In this document: positions 27,352 to 36,577 of the stretch, one piece after another
Numbering within the stretch: position 1 is the first letter of the stretch
How the letters are laid out: each line of letters begins with the position of its first letter
Origin: CAYRDC01 sp964422925
GTDB taxonomy: Bacteria; Bacteroidota; Bacteroidia; Chitinophagales; S012-47
Assembly: GCA_964422925.1 (NCBI GenBank)
Contig: CAYRDC010000013.1
Coordinates: 1-64,000, forward strand
Direction: 5' to 3'
DNA length: 64,000 nt
Notes under the pieces: generated by a model
What the model saw: the letters and a program-made list of their open reading frames with translations, nothing else
What the model was told of the DNA's origin: nothing
Databases searched by the model: none
Made by a program: the position numbers and the translations under genes

Positions 27352-28397
27352 AAAATCCGCGTCCCGGCCAGCTTGCTTTTTACGCGGCCGTAATCATAGC
27401 GTTGGTTACGGCTGCCGGACTGCTGATCGAATATTACGCAACCGGACAGGTGCTGGCCTGGTGGATACCGGTCATTCTCCCTCTGGCTGTTTTGATTATT
27501 TCCTACGTGGTTTTTTTCCTGTTCCTGAAAGTTTTTATCTACCGGAAAGTAAAGTTGATTTACAAATACATTCATGAAACCAAAACAGGCCGCAACCCGG
27601 GCGAAAAGCCCGATTTACGCATGCCGGATATCAATACTGTGGAAGCCGAAGTGAAGGAATGGGCTTCCAGCAAGCGGGAAGAATTGCAGCAACTCCGGGA
27701 TACCGCCCGTTTCAGAAGGGAATTTATCGGCAATGTTTCGCATGAACTGAAAACGCCCATTTTCAATATGCAGGGTTACCTCGAATCTTTGCTGGACGGA
27801 GGATTGCAGGATGAAAAAGTGAACCGGGATTTTTTGCGGAAAGCCCTGAAAAACCTGAACCGGATCGACCGTATTGTAAAAGACCTGGAAGTTATTTCTC
27901 AGCTCGAGGCAGGGGCCTTGGAACCGCGAAAAGTGCGGTTCAACATAACCAAACTGACGCGGGAAGTTTTTGAACTGCTGGAATATCAGGCCCGTTCGGG
28001 GCAGATTCAGCTGGAAATCAAGGAAGGCTGTGACCAGCCGTTTTGGGTCATGGCAGACCCCGACCTGATCCGACAGGTGCTCGTGAATTTAATCATGAAT
28101 TCAATTAACTATGCTACACCAGGCGAACCGGGTTTAACCAGGGTTGGGTTTTACGAAATGCACGATTATATCCTGGTGGAAGTTTCGGATCAGGGCATCG
28201 GCATCGCGCAGGAGCATTTACCGCGTTTGTTTGAACGGTTTTACCGAACGGATTCTGCCCGCTCGCGTAAAGTGGGAGGAACCGGACTCGGCCTGGCCAT
28301 TGTGAAGCATATAGTGGAAGCGCACGGGCAAACGGTGCATGTCCGGTCTTCGGAAGGAGTGGGTTCCACTTTTGGATTTACGCTGCAAAAAGCCTGA
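27348..28397 (+). CDS. Sensor histidine kinase (PhoR-like)
   Basis: Partner kinase of the upstream regulator, 349 aa. Two membrane helices lie close together (about residues 9-30 and 38-62) with almost no periplasmic loop, so it probably senses membrane or cytoplasmic cues. His132 in NVSHELKTP is the phosphorylation site. The HATPase domain has N (LVNLIMNSINYA), G1 (DQGIGI), F (LFERFYRTD) and G2 (GGTGLGLAI) boxes. It overlaps the regulator by 4 bp (ATGA). The stop is 3 bp from the convergent gene on the other strand. Confidence 0.92.
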   Translation: MKNPRPGQLAFYAAVIIALVTAAGLLIEYYATGQVLAWWIPVILPLAVLIISYVVFFLFLKVFIYRKVKLIYKYIHETKTGRNPGEKPDLRMPDINTVEAEVKEWASSKREELQQLRDTARFRREFIGNVSHELKTPIFNMQGYLESLLDGGLQDEKVNRDFLRKALKNLNRIDRIVKDLEVISQLEAGALEPRKVRFNITKLTREVFELLEYQARSGQIQLEIKEGCDQPFWVMADPDLIRQVLVNLIMNSINYATPGEPGLTRVGFYEMHDYILVEVSDQGIGIAQEHLPRLFERFYRTDSARSRKVGGTGLGLAIVKHIVEAHGQTVHVRSSEGVGSTFGFTLQKA

Positions 28398-28400
28398 ACG

Positions 28401-29147
28401 CTACCACCGCACCCGGCTGCCGGCATTAAGGGTGCTGCCGGCCCCGCTGTTGCGCCCCGCCAGAAATTTCGTAGCCAGTGTCTCCAGTTCCAGCACCCCG
28501 CCCAAGAAAACCTTTATGCCTCCGCCCGCCTGCAGGTAATATCCTTTAAACCCGCTCATCGTGGGGGCAAATTCCGCATTCACGTACAGAGCCATCCGGT
28601 TGTTGGGCAACAAGGTCAGAAATCCTTTCAACGCTCCGCCTGCCTGGAACGGAACGATGCCATTGGCCTCATTCCAGCGCACCAAAGCATCCATCCCGGC
28701 AAAACCCCAGATATTCCGGTGCACCGGAAAGGTAAACTGAAACTGCGTCCACCACAAAGACCCCTGGTATTCCAGGAAAGGATGGCTCCCGTCCCGGCCC
28801 TCCAGGTCGCGGGCTACCGGTATATAAAAAGTGCTCTGAACCGTAAACGGGGAATACCCCGGCCGGAGGGACCAGCGCAGCACCGGACCGATATGCGTAA
28901 TGGCAGTACGGCTGTTGGCCGAATTGCCAAACCGGAAAATATTCCAAAAAGGAGCCGGCAGGGAATCCACCCGGACCGAACGGAACAGGCCTTCCACACC
29001 CACATTCCAGTTGGAACGGATCCCATAGGTGTACCGGGCAAAAAGCGTAAGGTAATCAGACCGCACAGGCTGGGGTACCGCCTGGCCCTGTCCGTCAAAA
29101 TAAGCAGTCTGCGTATACACATTCAGGAACAAGGATACTTCCGACAT
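28401..29147 (-). CDS. Probable outer-membrane beta-barrel protein, N-terminus uncertain
   Basis: No named family recognised. From the first ATG the protein has 248 aa, rich in alternating aromatic/hydrophobic strands separated by Gly/Asn turns and ending in aromatic-terminated GSRVRW, as expected of an outer-membrane barrel. It lacks a signal peptide. The frame stays open 105 bp upstream of the ATG (to 29252), and that stretch looks coding (SEDWLFIDPSATLFAG). The true N-terminus is therefore probably longer, either through a non-ATG start or through a frameshift joining it to the secreted DUF547 gene upstream at the T10 run (29229-29238). Confidence 0.6.
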   Translation of the reverse strand: MSEVSLFLNVYTQTAYFDGQGQAVPQPVRSDYLTLFARYTYGIRSNWNVGVEGLFRSVRVDSLPAPFWNIFRFGNSANSRTAITHIGPVLRWSLRPGYSPFTVQSTFYIPVARDLEGRDGSHPFLEYQGSLWWTQFQFTFPVHRNIWGFAGMDALVRWNEANGIVPFQAGGALKGFLTLLPNNRMALYVNAEFAPTMSGFKGYYLQAGGGIKVFLGGVLELETLATKFLAGRNSGAGSTLNAGSRVRW

Positions 29148-29224
29148 GCCCGCAAAGAGCGTTGCAGAAGGATCTATAAACAGCCAGTCTTCCGATTGAA
29201 TGGAGGAAGACTCAATCCAGCTGT

Positions 29225-29950
29225 CTAGTTTTTTTTTTCGTTCAGACTCCAGTCATAGGTGTAATAAGTAATGGTAAAATCGGCTGGTATGGGATTATTC
29301 CGGTATTGGTTTATATACGACCTGATATCCATGCTTTGCGAGAGGAAATCGGCCTGGTACCATTCGAATATTTGCGAAATCTCTGCTTTTTTGCTTCCAT
29401 AATCCAGCCGGATAAAGGAACTGCTATTGAGGGCTTTTCGGGTTCGCTGGTCCATTTGCGCGTTGAGATTTTCAGGCCGGAAGGCAAAATCAGCCAAAGG
29501 CGGGCATCCTTTTGCCCCGCAGACCAGCACAAAATGCAACCTGGGGTCTTTGTACACGGCCAGCAGTTTTTGCTTTTCAATGATTTCAAGGCTTATCCTC
29601 TGACGGGCTACCGTATGGCTCTCGCTGGTGAAAACATCGGGTATGTCGAGCGGGGATTTAACGGGATAATGCCCCACTATGGATTTGATCATGGTGAGGT
29701 TATAGGCATTGATCCAGAAAGCTTCGATTTCAGCGGCTGTCTTCCCCTGCAAATCAACGGCTGCCATCTCACCTATTAATTCATCCAGTTCATTGCGATG
29801 CTGTTTAACAGTCCGGTAATCCACCAGTCCGCCCGAAACATACTTTTGCAAAAAAGCATCGGCATCACTGAAAAAAGCATTAAGGTCCTGGGCATTCAGC
29901 GCGGAGAAAGACCACGCCAGCAGGCTTATCAGTAGAATGAATCGTTTCAT
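29225..29950 (-). CDS. Secreted DUF547 protein
   Basis: 241 aa with a clear signal peptide (MKRFILLISLLAWSFSALNA, cleavage near residue 20). The DUF547 core follows: FWINAYNLTMIKSIVGHYP, the HFVLVCGAKGCPPL segment with a Cys and an SxR-like neighbourhood, and a C-terminal helical part. The family's function is unknown; its Cys/His arrangement has led to suggestions of a thiol-hydrolase-like fold. The reading frame ends just after a run of ten A residues (minus strand). One extra A would carry it straight into the downstream barrel gene. Confidence 0.85.
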   Translation of the reverse strand: MKRFILLISLLAWSFSALNAQDLNAFFSDADAFLQKYVSGGLVDYRTVKQHRNELDELIGEMAAVDLQGKTAAEIEAFWINAYNLTMIKSIVGHYPVKSPLDIPDVFTSESHTVARQRISLEIIEKQKLLAVYKDPRLHFVLVCGAKGCPPLADFAFRPENLNAQMDQRTRKALNSSSFIRLDYGSKKAEISQIFEWYQADFLSQSMDIRSYINQYRNNPIPADFTITYYTYDWSLNEKKN

Positions 29951-30130
29951 AAGTTCCGGGATATAGATTCTGATTGGCTAATCTACTTCAAAAACAGGGC
30001 ATTTATTAAAATCATTCATTAACTTGGATTATTCAGCGAATTTTTTTGGAAGCAATTTGCCTGAAATGTCCTGAATCCGACAGAATTTAGCTATAGGACA
30101 TCTTTGTTTTGAACCTGAAAAAAGGGAATC

Positions 30131-31474
30131 ATGCATGTTGTCATTATCGGTAACGGCATTGCCGGAATTACGGCTGCCCGTTATATTCGCAAGTTAAGCG
30201 ACCATGAGATCACTGTTATATCTGCTGAAACGGACCACTTCTTTTCCCGCACAGCTTTGATGTATGTCTTTATGGGGCATATGCGTTTTGAAGACATCAA
30301 GCCCTATGAAGATTATTTCTGGAGGAAAAACCGCATTAACCTGTTGCGGGCCTGGGTGGAATCTGTTGACACGAATGTCAGGACAGTAACCACTTCCGCC
30401 AACCGGGTAATTCATTACGATGCCCTTTTGCTGGCCACCGGGTCGGCTTACAACAAATTCGGATGGCCGGGCCAGGACCTGGAAGGCGTACAGGGCCTGT
30501 ACAGTTACCAGGATCTCGAACTGCTGGAACAAAACGCAGCGCGGGCCCGCCAGGCCGTAATTGTGGGGGGCGGGCTGATCGGCATTGAACTGGGTGAAAT
30601 GCTTCACTCAAGAGGCATTAAGGTTACTTTCCTGGTGCGTGAAAGCAGCTACTGGAACAACGTGCTGCCGCCTGAAGAATCGGAAATGGTAAGCCGCCAT
30701 ATCCTCGAACATCATTTCGACCTGCGGCTCGGGACCGAATTAAAGGAAATCAAAGACGATGGCAGCGGGCACGTACAATCAGTGATTACCAGCCGGGGCG
30801 AAGAGATTCCCTGCCAGATCGTTGGCCTGACAGCCGGTGTCCACCCGAATATCACCCTGGCCCAATCAAGCGGAACCATTGAATGTGACCGGGGCATACT
30901 CGTGGACGAATACCTTTGCACCTCCGCCCCGGATGTGTACGCTGCCGGTGATTGCGTTCAGCACCGGAATCCGCCTCCCGGCCACAAGCCCATCGAGCAG
31001 GTCTGGTACACGGGCAAGATCATGGGCCGGGCGGCAGCTCATACCATCTGTGGCACACCCAAAAAATATGAACCCGGCTTCTGGTTCAATTCAGCCAAAT
31101 TTCTCGATATTGAATACCAGGTGTACGGAGAGGTGCCCAATACACCGGACACGGGCCTGTATTCGCTGTACTGGGAGCACCCCGATGGCAAAAAGAGCGT
31201 CCGGATCGTGTTTGACCCCTCAGACGGAAACACGGTCCGCGGTTTTAACCTGATGGGAATCCGCTTCCGGCATGCCGTATGCGACCAATGGCTCCGGGAG
31301 AAATGGAATATCCATGAGGTAGTCCGCCACCTGGAAGCGGCCAATTTTGACCCGGAATTTTCCAAAAGGTACGAAAAGGAAATCCGGCAATTGCATAACC
31401 AGCGCTTCCCGGACCGGGCAGTAACCGGAGTGTCAAAAAAGTCTTGGAAATCAATGGTTTTCTCCTACCGATAA
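30131..31474 (+). CDS. FAD/NAD(P)-dependent oxidoreductase
   Basis: Flavoprotein of the pyridine nucleotide-disulphide oxidoreductase fold, 447 aa. FAD-binding GNGIAG is at residues 7-12, NAD(P)-binding GGGLIGIELGEML lies near 140-155, and the second FAD motif is VYAAGDCVQ. The redox-active CxxxxC of disulphide reductases is absent. It therefore resembles the NirB/rubredoxin-reductase type, passing electrons to a partner. That partner is likely the polyferredoxin encoded 6-12 bp downstream. It is the first gene of a six-gene unit with glycosyltransferases. Confidence 0.88.
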   Translation: MHVVIIGNGIAGITAARYIRKLSDHEITVISAETDHFFSRTALMYVFMGHMRFEDIKPYEDYFWRKNRINLLRAWVESVDTNVRTVTTSANRVIHYDALLLATGSAYNKFGWPGQDLEGVQGLYSYQDLELLEQNAARARQAVIVGGGLIGIELGEMLHSRGIKVTFLVRESSYWNNVLPPEESEMVSRHILEHHFDLRLGTELKEIKDDGSGHVQSVITSRGEEIPCQIVGLTAGVHPNITLAQSSGTIECDRGILVDEYLCTSAPDVYAAGDCVQHRNPPPGHKPIEQVWYTGKIMGRAAAHTICGTPKKYEPGFWFNSAKFLDIEYQVYGEVPNTPDTGLYSLYWEHPDGKKSVRIVFDPSDGNTVRGFNLMGIRFRHAVCDQWLREKWNIHEVVRHLEAANFDPEFSKRYEKEIRQLHNQRFPDRAVTGVSKKSWKSMVFSYR

Positions 31475-31486
31475 AATCCCTTGCTG

Positions 31487-33031
31487 ATGGAACAGTATGA
31501 TATAAACATGTCTCTTACGCCTCCCTCGCGCATGAGCGCTGGCGAACGGATCAGCCTGACGGTGGCCACCCTGGGTTTGCTGGGCATACTGGTCAGCTTC
31601 CTCGGAGCCGGACACAGCTACCTGATGCCTTTCCTGTTCGGGCTGGTGATGCTGGTGGTTGGCGGTGTATTGTACACTACCAAACGGCACCAGTATAAAT
31701 CGCTGGCCGGGGTACTGTTCGCGGCCGGTATTATTTCCTTGCTTTTCCTGAAGATTAAGCTTGAAATTCCGGCTGTTTACTTGGGTCCGGCAATTACGGT
31801 CTTTTTACTGGCAGGAGGGATTGCCTTTTTCTGGTTCCGTTTCGGAAGGGGCCCGGCCGGTATCCGGAATGATGGCATTTATCACAGCGAAGTCACCCGC
31901 AAAGGCGGTACTATCGCATGGTTTCTCGGCATCTTGTTTACTGGTTTTTACATTACCCTGTACTGGTTTCCTGAAAACCTCCACGGGCTGATTTACGCCA
32001 CAGAACCCCTGTACCATGCCCTCACCGGGAAATATGCCATTTATTACGCGGAAGACGGATCAGTCACAGGGTATAACCAATGGTTCCTGTACGGACTTTT
32101 CTATACCCTGGCCGTCATCATAATGGGCACCCGGTTTATGTTCAAATACCGGCATAACCGTTACCAGCTGATCCGCACCGTTTCCGTCACCGTGGTCCAG
32201 TTGTTTATCGCCTTCCTGCTCCCTTCGTTCCTGGAAGCGCTGAACAACCAGGGCCAATCAGTGGAACCGTTTTATTTCAGCTATTTCTGGCCGCTCGACT
32301 ATGACGCTTTGTTTCCGTCCTCGTTGTCTCATTATGCCTATTCGCCCGGTATGTTTGGAAAATTCGTGTTTTACTGGATGATTATCGGGGCTTTTGTCGC
32401 GGTACCCGTTCTCACCTATTTGATTGGCAAGCGGTGGTATTGTTCATGGGTTTGCGGTTGTGGCGGGCTGGCAGAAACGGCAGGCGACCCGTTTCGCCAT
32501 TTATCGGATAAATCGTTGAAAGCCTGGCGGATTGAGCGGATCAGCATTTATTCGGTATTGGTTCTCATTACCCTGATTACAGCACTGCTGCTGGTGAACT
32601 GGCGATGGCCGTTCATGGATGAGCAGCTGGCCCTGAGCCTGAAGAAAGGCTACGGGTTTGCCATCGGTTCCGTCTTCGCGGGGGTGGTAGGCACGGGCTT
32701 TTACCCTTTGCTGGGAAACCGGGTCTGGTGCCGGTTCGGATGCCCACAGGCGGCCATTCTCGGCATCATCCAGAAATACTTTTCCCGGTTCCGGATTACC
32801 ACCAACGGGGCCCAGTGCATCAGCTGCGGCAATTGCTCGACTTACTGCGAAATGGGCATAGACGTGAAATGGTACGCCCAGCGCGGGCAAAACATCGTCA
32901 GGGCCTCCTGCGTGGGCTGCGGGGTGTGTTCAGCGGTTTGCCCGAGGGGCGTGCTGAAGCTGGAAACCGGGCCTGTGGAAGGCCGCACCGAATTCACGCT
33001 GGACAGTGCAGCCATGAAATTCTACGCGTAG
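31487..33031 (+). CDS. Polytopic membrane 4Fe-4S protein (NapH/CcoG-like polyferredoxin)
   Basis: 514 aa with about ten membrane helices over residues 15-400. Two membrane-proximal Cys motifs are present (WYCSWVCGCGG and VWCRFGCP), followed by two classical [4Fe-4S] clusters near the C-terminus (CISCGNCSTYC and CVGCGVCSAVCP). The design matches membrane electron conduits of the NapH/NosR/CcoG type. It probably receives electrons from the adjacent flavoprotein and moves them across or into the membrane. Start taken at ATG 31487; TTG 31481 is also possible. The electron acceptor is unknown. Confidence 0.85.
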   Translation: MEQYDINMSLTPPSRMSAGERISLTVATLGLLGILVSFLGAGHSYLMPFLFGLVMLVVGGVLYTTKRHQYKSLAGVLFAAGIISLLFLKIKLEIPAVYLGPAITVFLLAGGIAFFWFRFGRGPAGIRNDGIYHSEVTRKGGTIAWFLGILFTGFYITLYWFPENLHGLIYATEPLYHALTGKYAIYYAEDGSVTGYNQWFLYGLFYTLAVIIMGTRFMFKYRHNRYQLIRTVSVTVVQLFIAFLLPSFLEALNNQGQSVEPFYFSYFWPLDYDALFPSSLSHYAYSPGMFGKFVFYWMIIGAFVAVPVLTYLIGKRWYCSWVCGCGGLAETAGDPFRHLSDKSLKAWRIERISIYSVLVLITLITALLLVNWRWPFMDEQLALSLKKGYGFAIGSVFAGVVGTGFYPLLGNRVWCRFGCPQAAILGIIQKYFSRFRITTNGAQCISCGNCSTYCEMGIDVKWYAQRGQNIVRASCVGCGVCSAVCPRGVLKLETGPVEGRTEFTLDSAAMKFYA

Positions 33032-33033
33032 CC

Positions 33034-33723
33034 ATGAAGCCGAAAATAGTGGTCATTATCCCGGCCTTCAATGAAGAAAACGCGGTGGGTAAAGTGGTAC
33101 GGGACATCCCCAAAGACTTTGTGGATGAAATCATTGTAGTCAACAACAATTCCTCGGACAACACCGCTACTCAAGCCCGGAAAGCCGGGGCAACCGTTTT
33201 GGACGAACCCCGGCAGGGTTATGGTAATGCCTGCCTGAAAGGCCTGGAATATGCCGGCCAACTGAACCCTTTGCCGGACATCGTGGTTTTCCTCGATGCG
33301 GATTATTCGGATTATCCCGGAGAATTGCCGAACGTGGTGCAACCCATCCTGGACGGGACCTGTGACCTCGTTATTGGCAGCCGGGCGCTTGGAAACCGGG
33401 AAAAAGGCGCTATGCTGCCCCACCAGGTATTCGGCAATAAACTGGCCACTACGCTGATCCACTGGTTTTACGGGGTGCGGTTTACAGACCTAGGGCCGTT
33501 CCGGGCCATACGCTATGAAAAACTGCAACTGCTGGGAATGAAAGACCGGACCTACGGCTGGACCGTGGAAATGCAGGTCAAAGCCGCCAAACACAAACTG
33601 AAATGCTGTGAAGTGCCGGTAACATACCGCAAACGGATCGGCACTTCCAAGGTAACCGGGACCCTGAAAGGCACCCTCGGGGCAGGTTACAAAATCATTG
33701 GTACAATACTTCGTTATTTGTGA
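33034..33723 (+). CDS. Family 2 glycosyltransferase, dolichol-phosphate mannose synthase-like
   Basis: 229 aa soluble GT2 enzyme of the DPM1 type. It has the N-terminal VVIIPAFNEENAVG, the nucleotide-sugar binding FLDADYSDYP (DxD), and GSRALGNRE. No membrane segment is visible. By family it would transfer a sugar from a nucleotide donor to polyprenyl phosphate. The start is ATG 33034, 2 bp after the polyferredoxin stop. The open frame upstream of it overlaps the polyferredoxin gene and is not coding. Confidence 0.9.
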   Translation: MKPKIVVIIPAFNEENAVGKVVRDIPKDFVDEIIVVNNNSSDNTATQARKAGATVLDEPRQGYGNACLKGLEYAGQLNPLPDIVVFLDADYSDYPGELPNVVQPILDGTCDLVIGSRALGNREKGAMLPHQVFGNKLATTLIHWFYGVRFTDLGPFRAIRYEKLQLLGMKDRTYGWTVEMQVKAAKHKLKCCEVPVTYRKRIGTSKVTGTLKGTLGAGYKIIGTILRYL

Positions 33724-33733
33724 ATTTTGCCTT

Positions 33734-35209
33734 GTGAGCTCGATTATCCTGATTCTTTACATTTTAGCCATGACCGTTATCCTGCTGTACTGCCTGGCCG
33801 AACTGGGGCTGGGTTTTCAGTATTTCAGGGATAAAAGGCAGGCACTGAAACACCCCGAAACCACCCCGGCACTGAAGGAGTTTCCCATGGTAACCGTACA
33901 GCTGCCTTTGTACAACGAGTACTATGTGGTGGAGCGCCTGATAGATGCCATCATGGCCTTTGATTACCCGAAGGACAAACTTGAAGTGCAGGTGCTGGAT
34001 GATTCAACGGATGAGTCGGTTGAAATAGCGGCCCGGAAAGTGGCTGAATACCGGGAAAAGGGGTATGACATCCGGCACATCAGGCGCGGGGAACGAACCG
34101 GGTTCAAGGCCGGTGCGTTGCAGTACGGGCTGGAGCAGGCAAACGGGGAATTCATCGCCATATTTGACGCGGATTTTATTCCCAAACCGGATTTCCTGAA
34201 ACAAACGCTTCCGTGGTTCCGGGATGCAAAAACCGGGATGGTGCAAACGCGCTGGGAGCACATCAATAAAAATTATTCGTTGCTCACGCGTCTGCAGGCC
34301 TTCGCGCTGGACCTGCACTTTACGGTGGAACAAAGGGGGCGGAACCATGCCGGGTTTTTCATCAATTTCAATGGAACGGCAGGCATCTGGCGCAAATCCT
34401 GCATTGAGAATGCCGGAGGCTGGAAAGCGGATACTCTGACGGAGGACCTGGACTTAAGCTACCGGGCCCAGTTGAAAGGCTGGCGCTTTAAATACCTGGA
34501 GGGAGTGCCCAGCCCCGCTGAATTGCCCGTAGAAATGAACGCCCTGAAATCACAACAGTTCCGCTGGAACAAAGGCGGAGCCGAAACCGCCAAAAAAATG
34601 ATCGGGAAAGTGTTCCGCAGCCGCCTGCCACTTAAAACCAAAATCTTTGCGGCTTCGCACCTGTTCAACAGCACCATCTACGTATTTATCCTTGTAGCCG
34701 CGCTGCTTAGCGTTCCGATGCTCATCATCAAGAACATAGTGAGTACGGTTGATATTTATCGTTATATCTCCGGGTTCATTGTAGCCACCATTGCCATTGT
34801 CATTACATTCTTTATTTCCATCAGCTACAATGAAAAGTCCAGGCTAGGACGGCTGGTGAATTACGCCCTCATATTCCCGCTCTTCCTCTCGGTTTCCCTG
34901 GGTTTATCCCTGCATAACGGCCTCGCGGTGCTGAAAGGATATTTCGGGCAAAAAACGCCCTTTATCCGCACGCCTAAGTTCAACTTAGCCGATAAAAAAG
35001 CTGACTGGAAAGGGAATAAATACGTGAGGGCGCGCATCGGATGGCTGACCATACTGGAAGGAATTATTGCCATTTATTTTGTTGGAGGCATTCTGCTGGG
35101 GGTGCGGTACCATGATTATGGATTGATGCTTTTCCATGTGCTGGCGGCATTTGGCTTCGGCAGTGTTTTTTATTACTCACTTCGGCATACCTTTATGGCA
35201 AAAAAGTAA
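33734..35209 (+). CDS. Membrane family 2 glycosyltransferase (cellulose synthase-like)
   Basis: 491 aa processive-type GT2. An N-terminal helix precedes the catalytic domain with LPLYNEYYVVERL, DDSTDES, FDADFIP (DxD), TEDLDLSYR (catalytic base) and QQFRWNKGG (QxxRW). Four C-terminal membrane helices follow. Such enzymes extend or attach sugars at the inner membrane. GTG 33734 is preferred as the start because it lies 10 bp after the previous stop; TTG 33698 would overlap it by 26 bp. Confidence 0.88.
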   Translation: MSSIILILYILAMTVILLYCLAELGLGFQYFRDKRQALKHPETTPALKEFPMVTVQLPLYNEYYVVERLIDAIMAFDYPKDKLEVQVLDDSTDESVEIAARKVAEYREKGYDIRHIRRGERTGFKAGALQYGLEQANGEFIAIFDADFIPKPDFLKQTLPWFRDAKTGMVQTRWEHINKNYSLLTRLQAFALDLHFTVEQRGRNHAGFFINFNGTAGIWRKSCIENAGGWKADTLTEDLDLSYRAQLKGWRFKYLEGVPSPAELPVEMNALKSQQFRWNKGGAETAKKMIGKVFRSRLPLKTKIFAASHLFNSTIYVFILVAALLSVPMLIIKNIVSTVDIYRYISGFIVATIAIVITFFISISYNEKSRLGRLVNYALIFPLFLSVSLGLSLHNGLAVLKGYFGQKTPFIRTPKFNLADKKADWKGNKYVRARIGWLTILEGIIAIYFVGGILLGVRYHDYGLMLFHVLAAFGFGSVFYYSLRHTFMAKK

Positions 35210-36577
35210 TTGTCCGGTTTCATTGATAGCATCCATTCCGGCTGGCGGAAACTCTGGATCCCGCTTAACGTGTCCCTGCTGGCCTATCTCCTGATGGCTT
35301 ATGGCACGGAACGCGGGGATGCCTGGCAGGTGCTCATTCAATACGGAATTCTATTCGGTTGCTTTACCTGGATTTTCAGGAAATCCGATGGCAAATCCAT
35401 TCCGTTTCTGCTGCTTGCCGGCATCATGTTTCGCTTGTTGTTTTTAGTGCACACACCAGCCCTGTCGGATGATTATCTGCGCTATTTATGGGACGGGCAC
35501 CTGGTTAATGCAGGCTTGAATCCCTATAACCTGCTTCCCTCGGAAGCTGCCGGTACAATGGCCAAAGAAGTGCCGGAGCAAATGCTCCGCTTGGTGCTTT
35601 CCAAAGATTATTATTCGGTTTATCCGCCATTCAGCCAGTCGGTGTTCGGGATGGCGGTATTCATTGCCCCCGGCAGCCTTGCAGGACAGATTCTTTTTTT
35701 GCGCCTTTTCATTTTACTGACCGAGGTCCTGTCGCTTGTGCTGATCACCCGTTTATTGGATCATTTTAACCAGCCCCGGAAAAAAGCCCTGCTGTACGCG
35801 CTGAACCCGCTGGTTATTATAGAATTAAGCGGCAACCTGCACATGGAAGCCCTGATGATCGGCTTTCTGTTGATGGCTGTTTGGTTATTGGTACTGGAAA
35901 AACCCTTTCCGGCCGGTCTGGCCTTTGCGCTGGCTGTTTCGGCCAAACTCATTCCCTTGATGTTCCTTCCAATCCTCCTGCTGAAACCGGGCCGGAAAAA
36001 TGCACTCCTGTTTTTCTCAAGCGTTTTAGGGTTTACCGGTTTACTGACATTGCCTTTCTTTAACGCGGAAATGCTTCGCCACTTTTGGCAAAGCCTGCGG
36101 CTTTACTTTCACTTATTCGAATTCAACGGAAGTCTTTATTATGTCGTGCGTTGGATTGGATTCCAGGTAAAGGGCTATAATATCATTCACGAGGCTGGCC
36201 CGGTGTTTTCCTTGATCACCCTGTTGGCCGTTTGTATGATCAGTTTTGTCTGCCGTAAAAAAGGATGGCCGGTAATCTTTCAGGCCATGCTTTGGTCGCT
36301 GGCTTTGTATTTTCTGCTGGCCACTACGGTCAATCCCTGGTACATCACCTCTATGGTTGCGCTGGGTCTTTTTTCGAACTATCGCTTTTACCTGGTATGG
36401 TCACTAACTGTCACTTTGAGTTATTTTGCCTATGCCGGTGGGGGATTTCATGAGGCAACTTGGATACTATGGTTTGAATACCTGCCGGTATACGGATTCC
36501 TCCTTATGGACCTGATAAAACCCAAGCCGAATGTCCCGATTCAACGAATGGCAGCTTCGTCAGAGAGCCTCCATTAA
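35210..36577 (+). CDS. GT-C-type membrane glycosyltransferase (DUF2029/mannosyltransferase-like)
   Basis: 455 aa and very hydrophobic, with about 11 membrane helices. A conserved acidic pair sits in the first large loop (LSDDYLRYLWDGH, near residue 90), typical of GT-C enzymes that use polyprenyl-phosphate sugars. The start codon is TTG immediately after the previous stop; no ATG precedes the first helix. Paired with the DPM1-like enzyme upstream, it could be the acceptor of the lipid-linked sugar. No exact family or acceptor can be assigned. Confidence 0.75.
   Translation: MSGFIDSIHSGWRKLWIPLNVSLLAYLLMAYGTERGDAWQVLIQYGILFGCFTWIFRKSDGKSIPFLLLAGIMFRLLFLVHTPALSDDYLRYLWDGHLVNAGLNPYNLLPSEAAGTMAKEVPEQMLRLVLSKDYYSVYPPFSQSVFGMAVFIAPGSLAGQILFLRLFILLTEVLSLVLITRLLDHFNQPRKKALLYALNPLVIIELSGNLHMEALMIGFLLMAVWLLVLEKPFPAGLAFALAVSAKLIPLMFLPILLLKPGRKNALLFFSSVLGFTGLLTLPFFNAEMLRHFWQSLRLYFHLFEFNGSLYYVVRWIGFQVKGYNIIHEAGPVFSLITLLAVCMISFVCRKKGWPVIFQAMLWSLALYFLLATTVNPWYITSMVALGLFSNYRFYLVWSLTVTLSYFAYAGGGFHEATWILWFEYLPVYGFLLMDLIKPKPNVPIQRMAASSESLH

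Noticed and set aside
32728..33033. Upstream extension of the DPM1-like glycosyltransferase frame
   Set aside because: It overlaps the well-supported polyferredoxin Cys motifs in another frame; the GT2 fold begins at ATG 33034.
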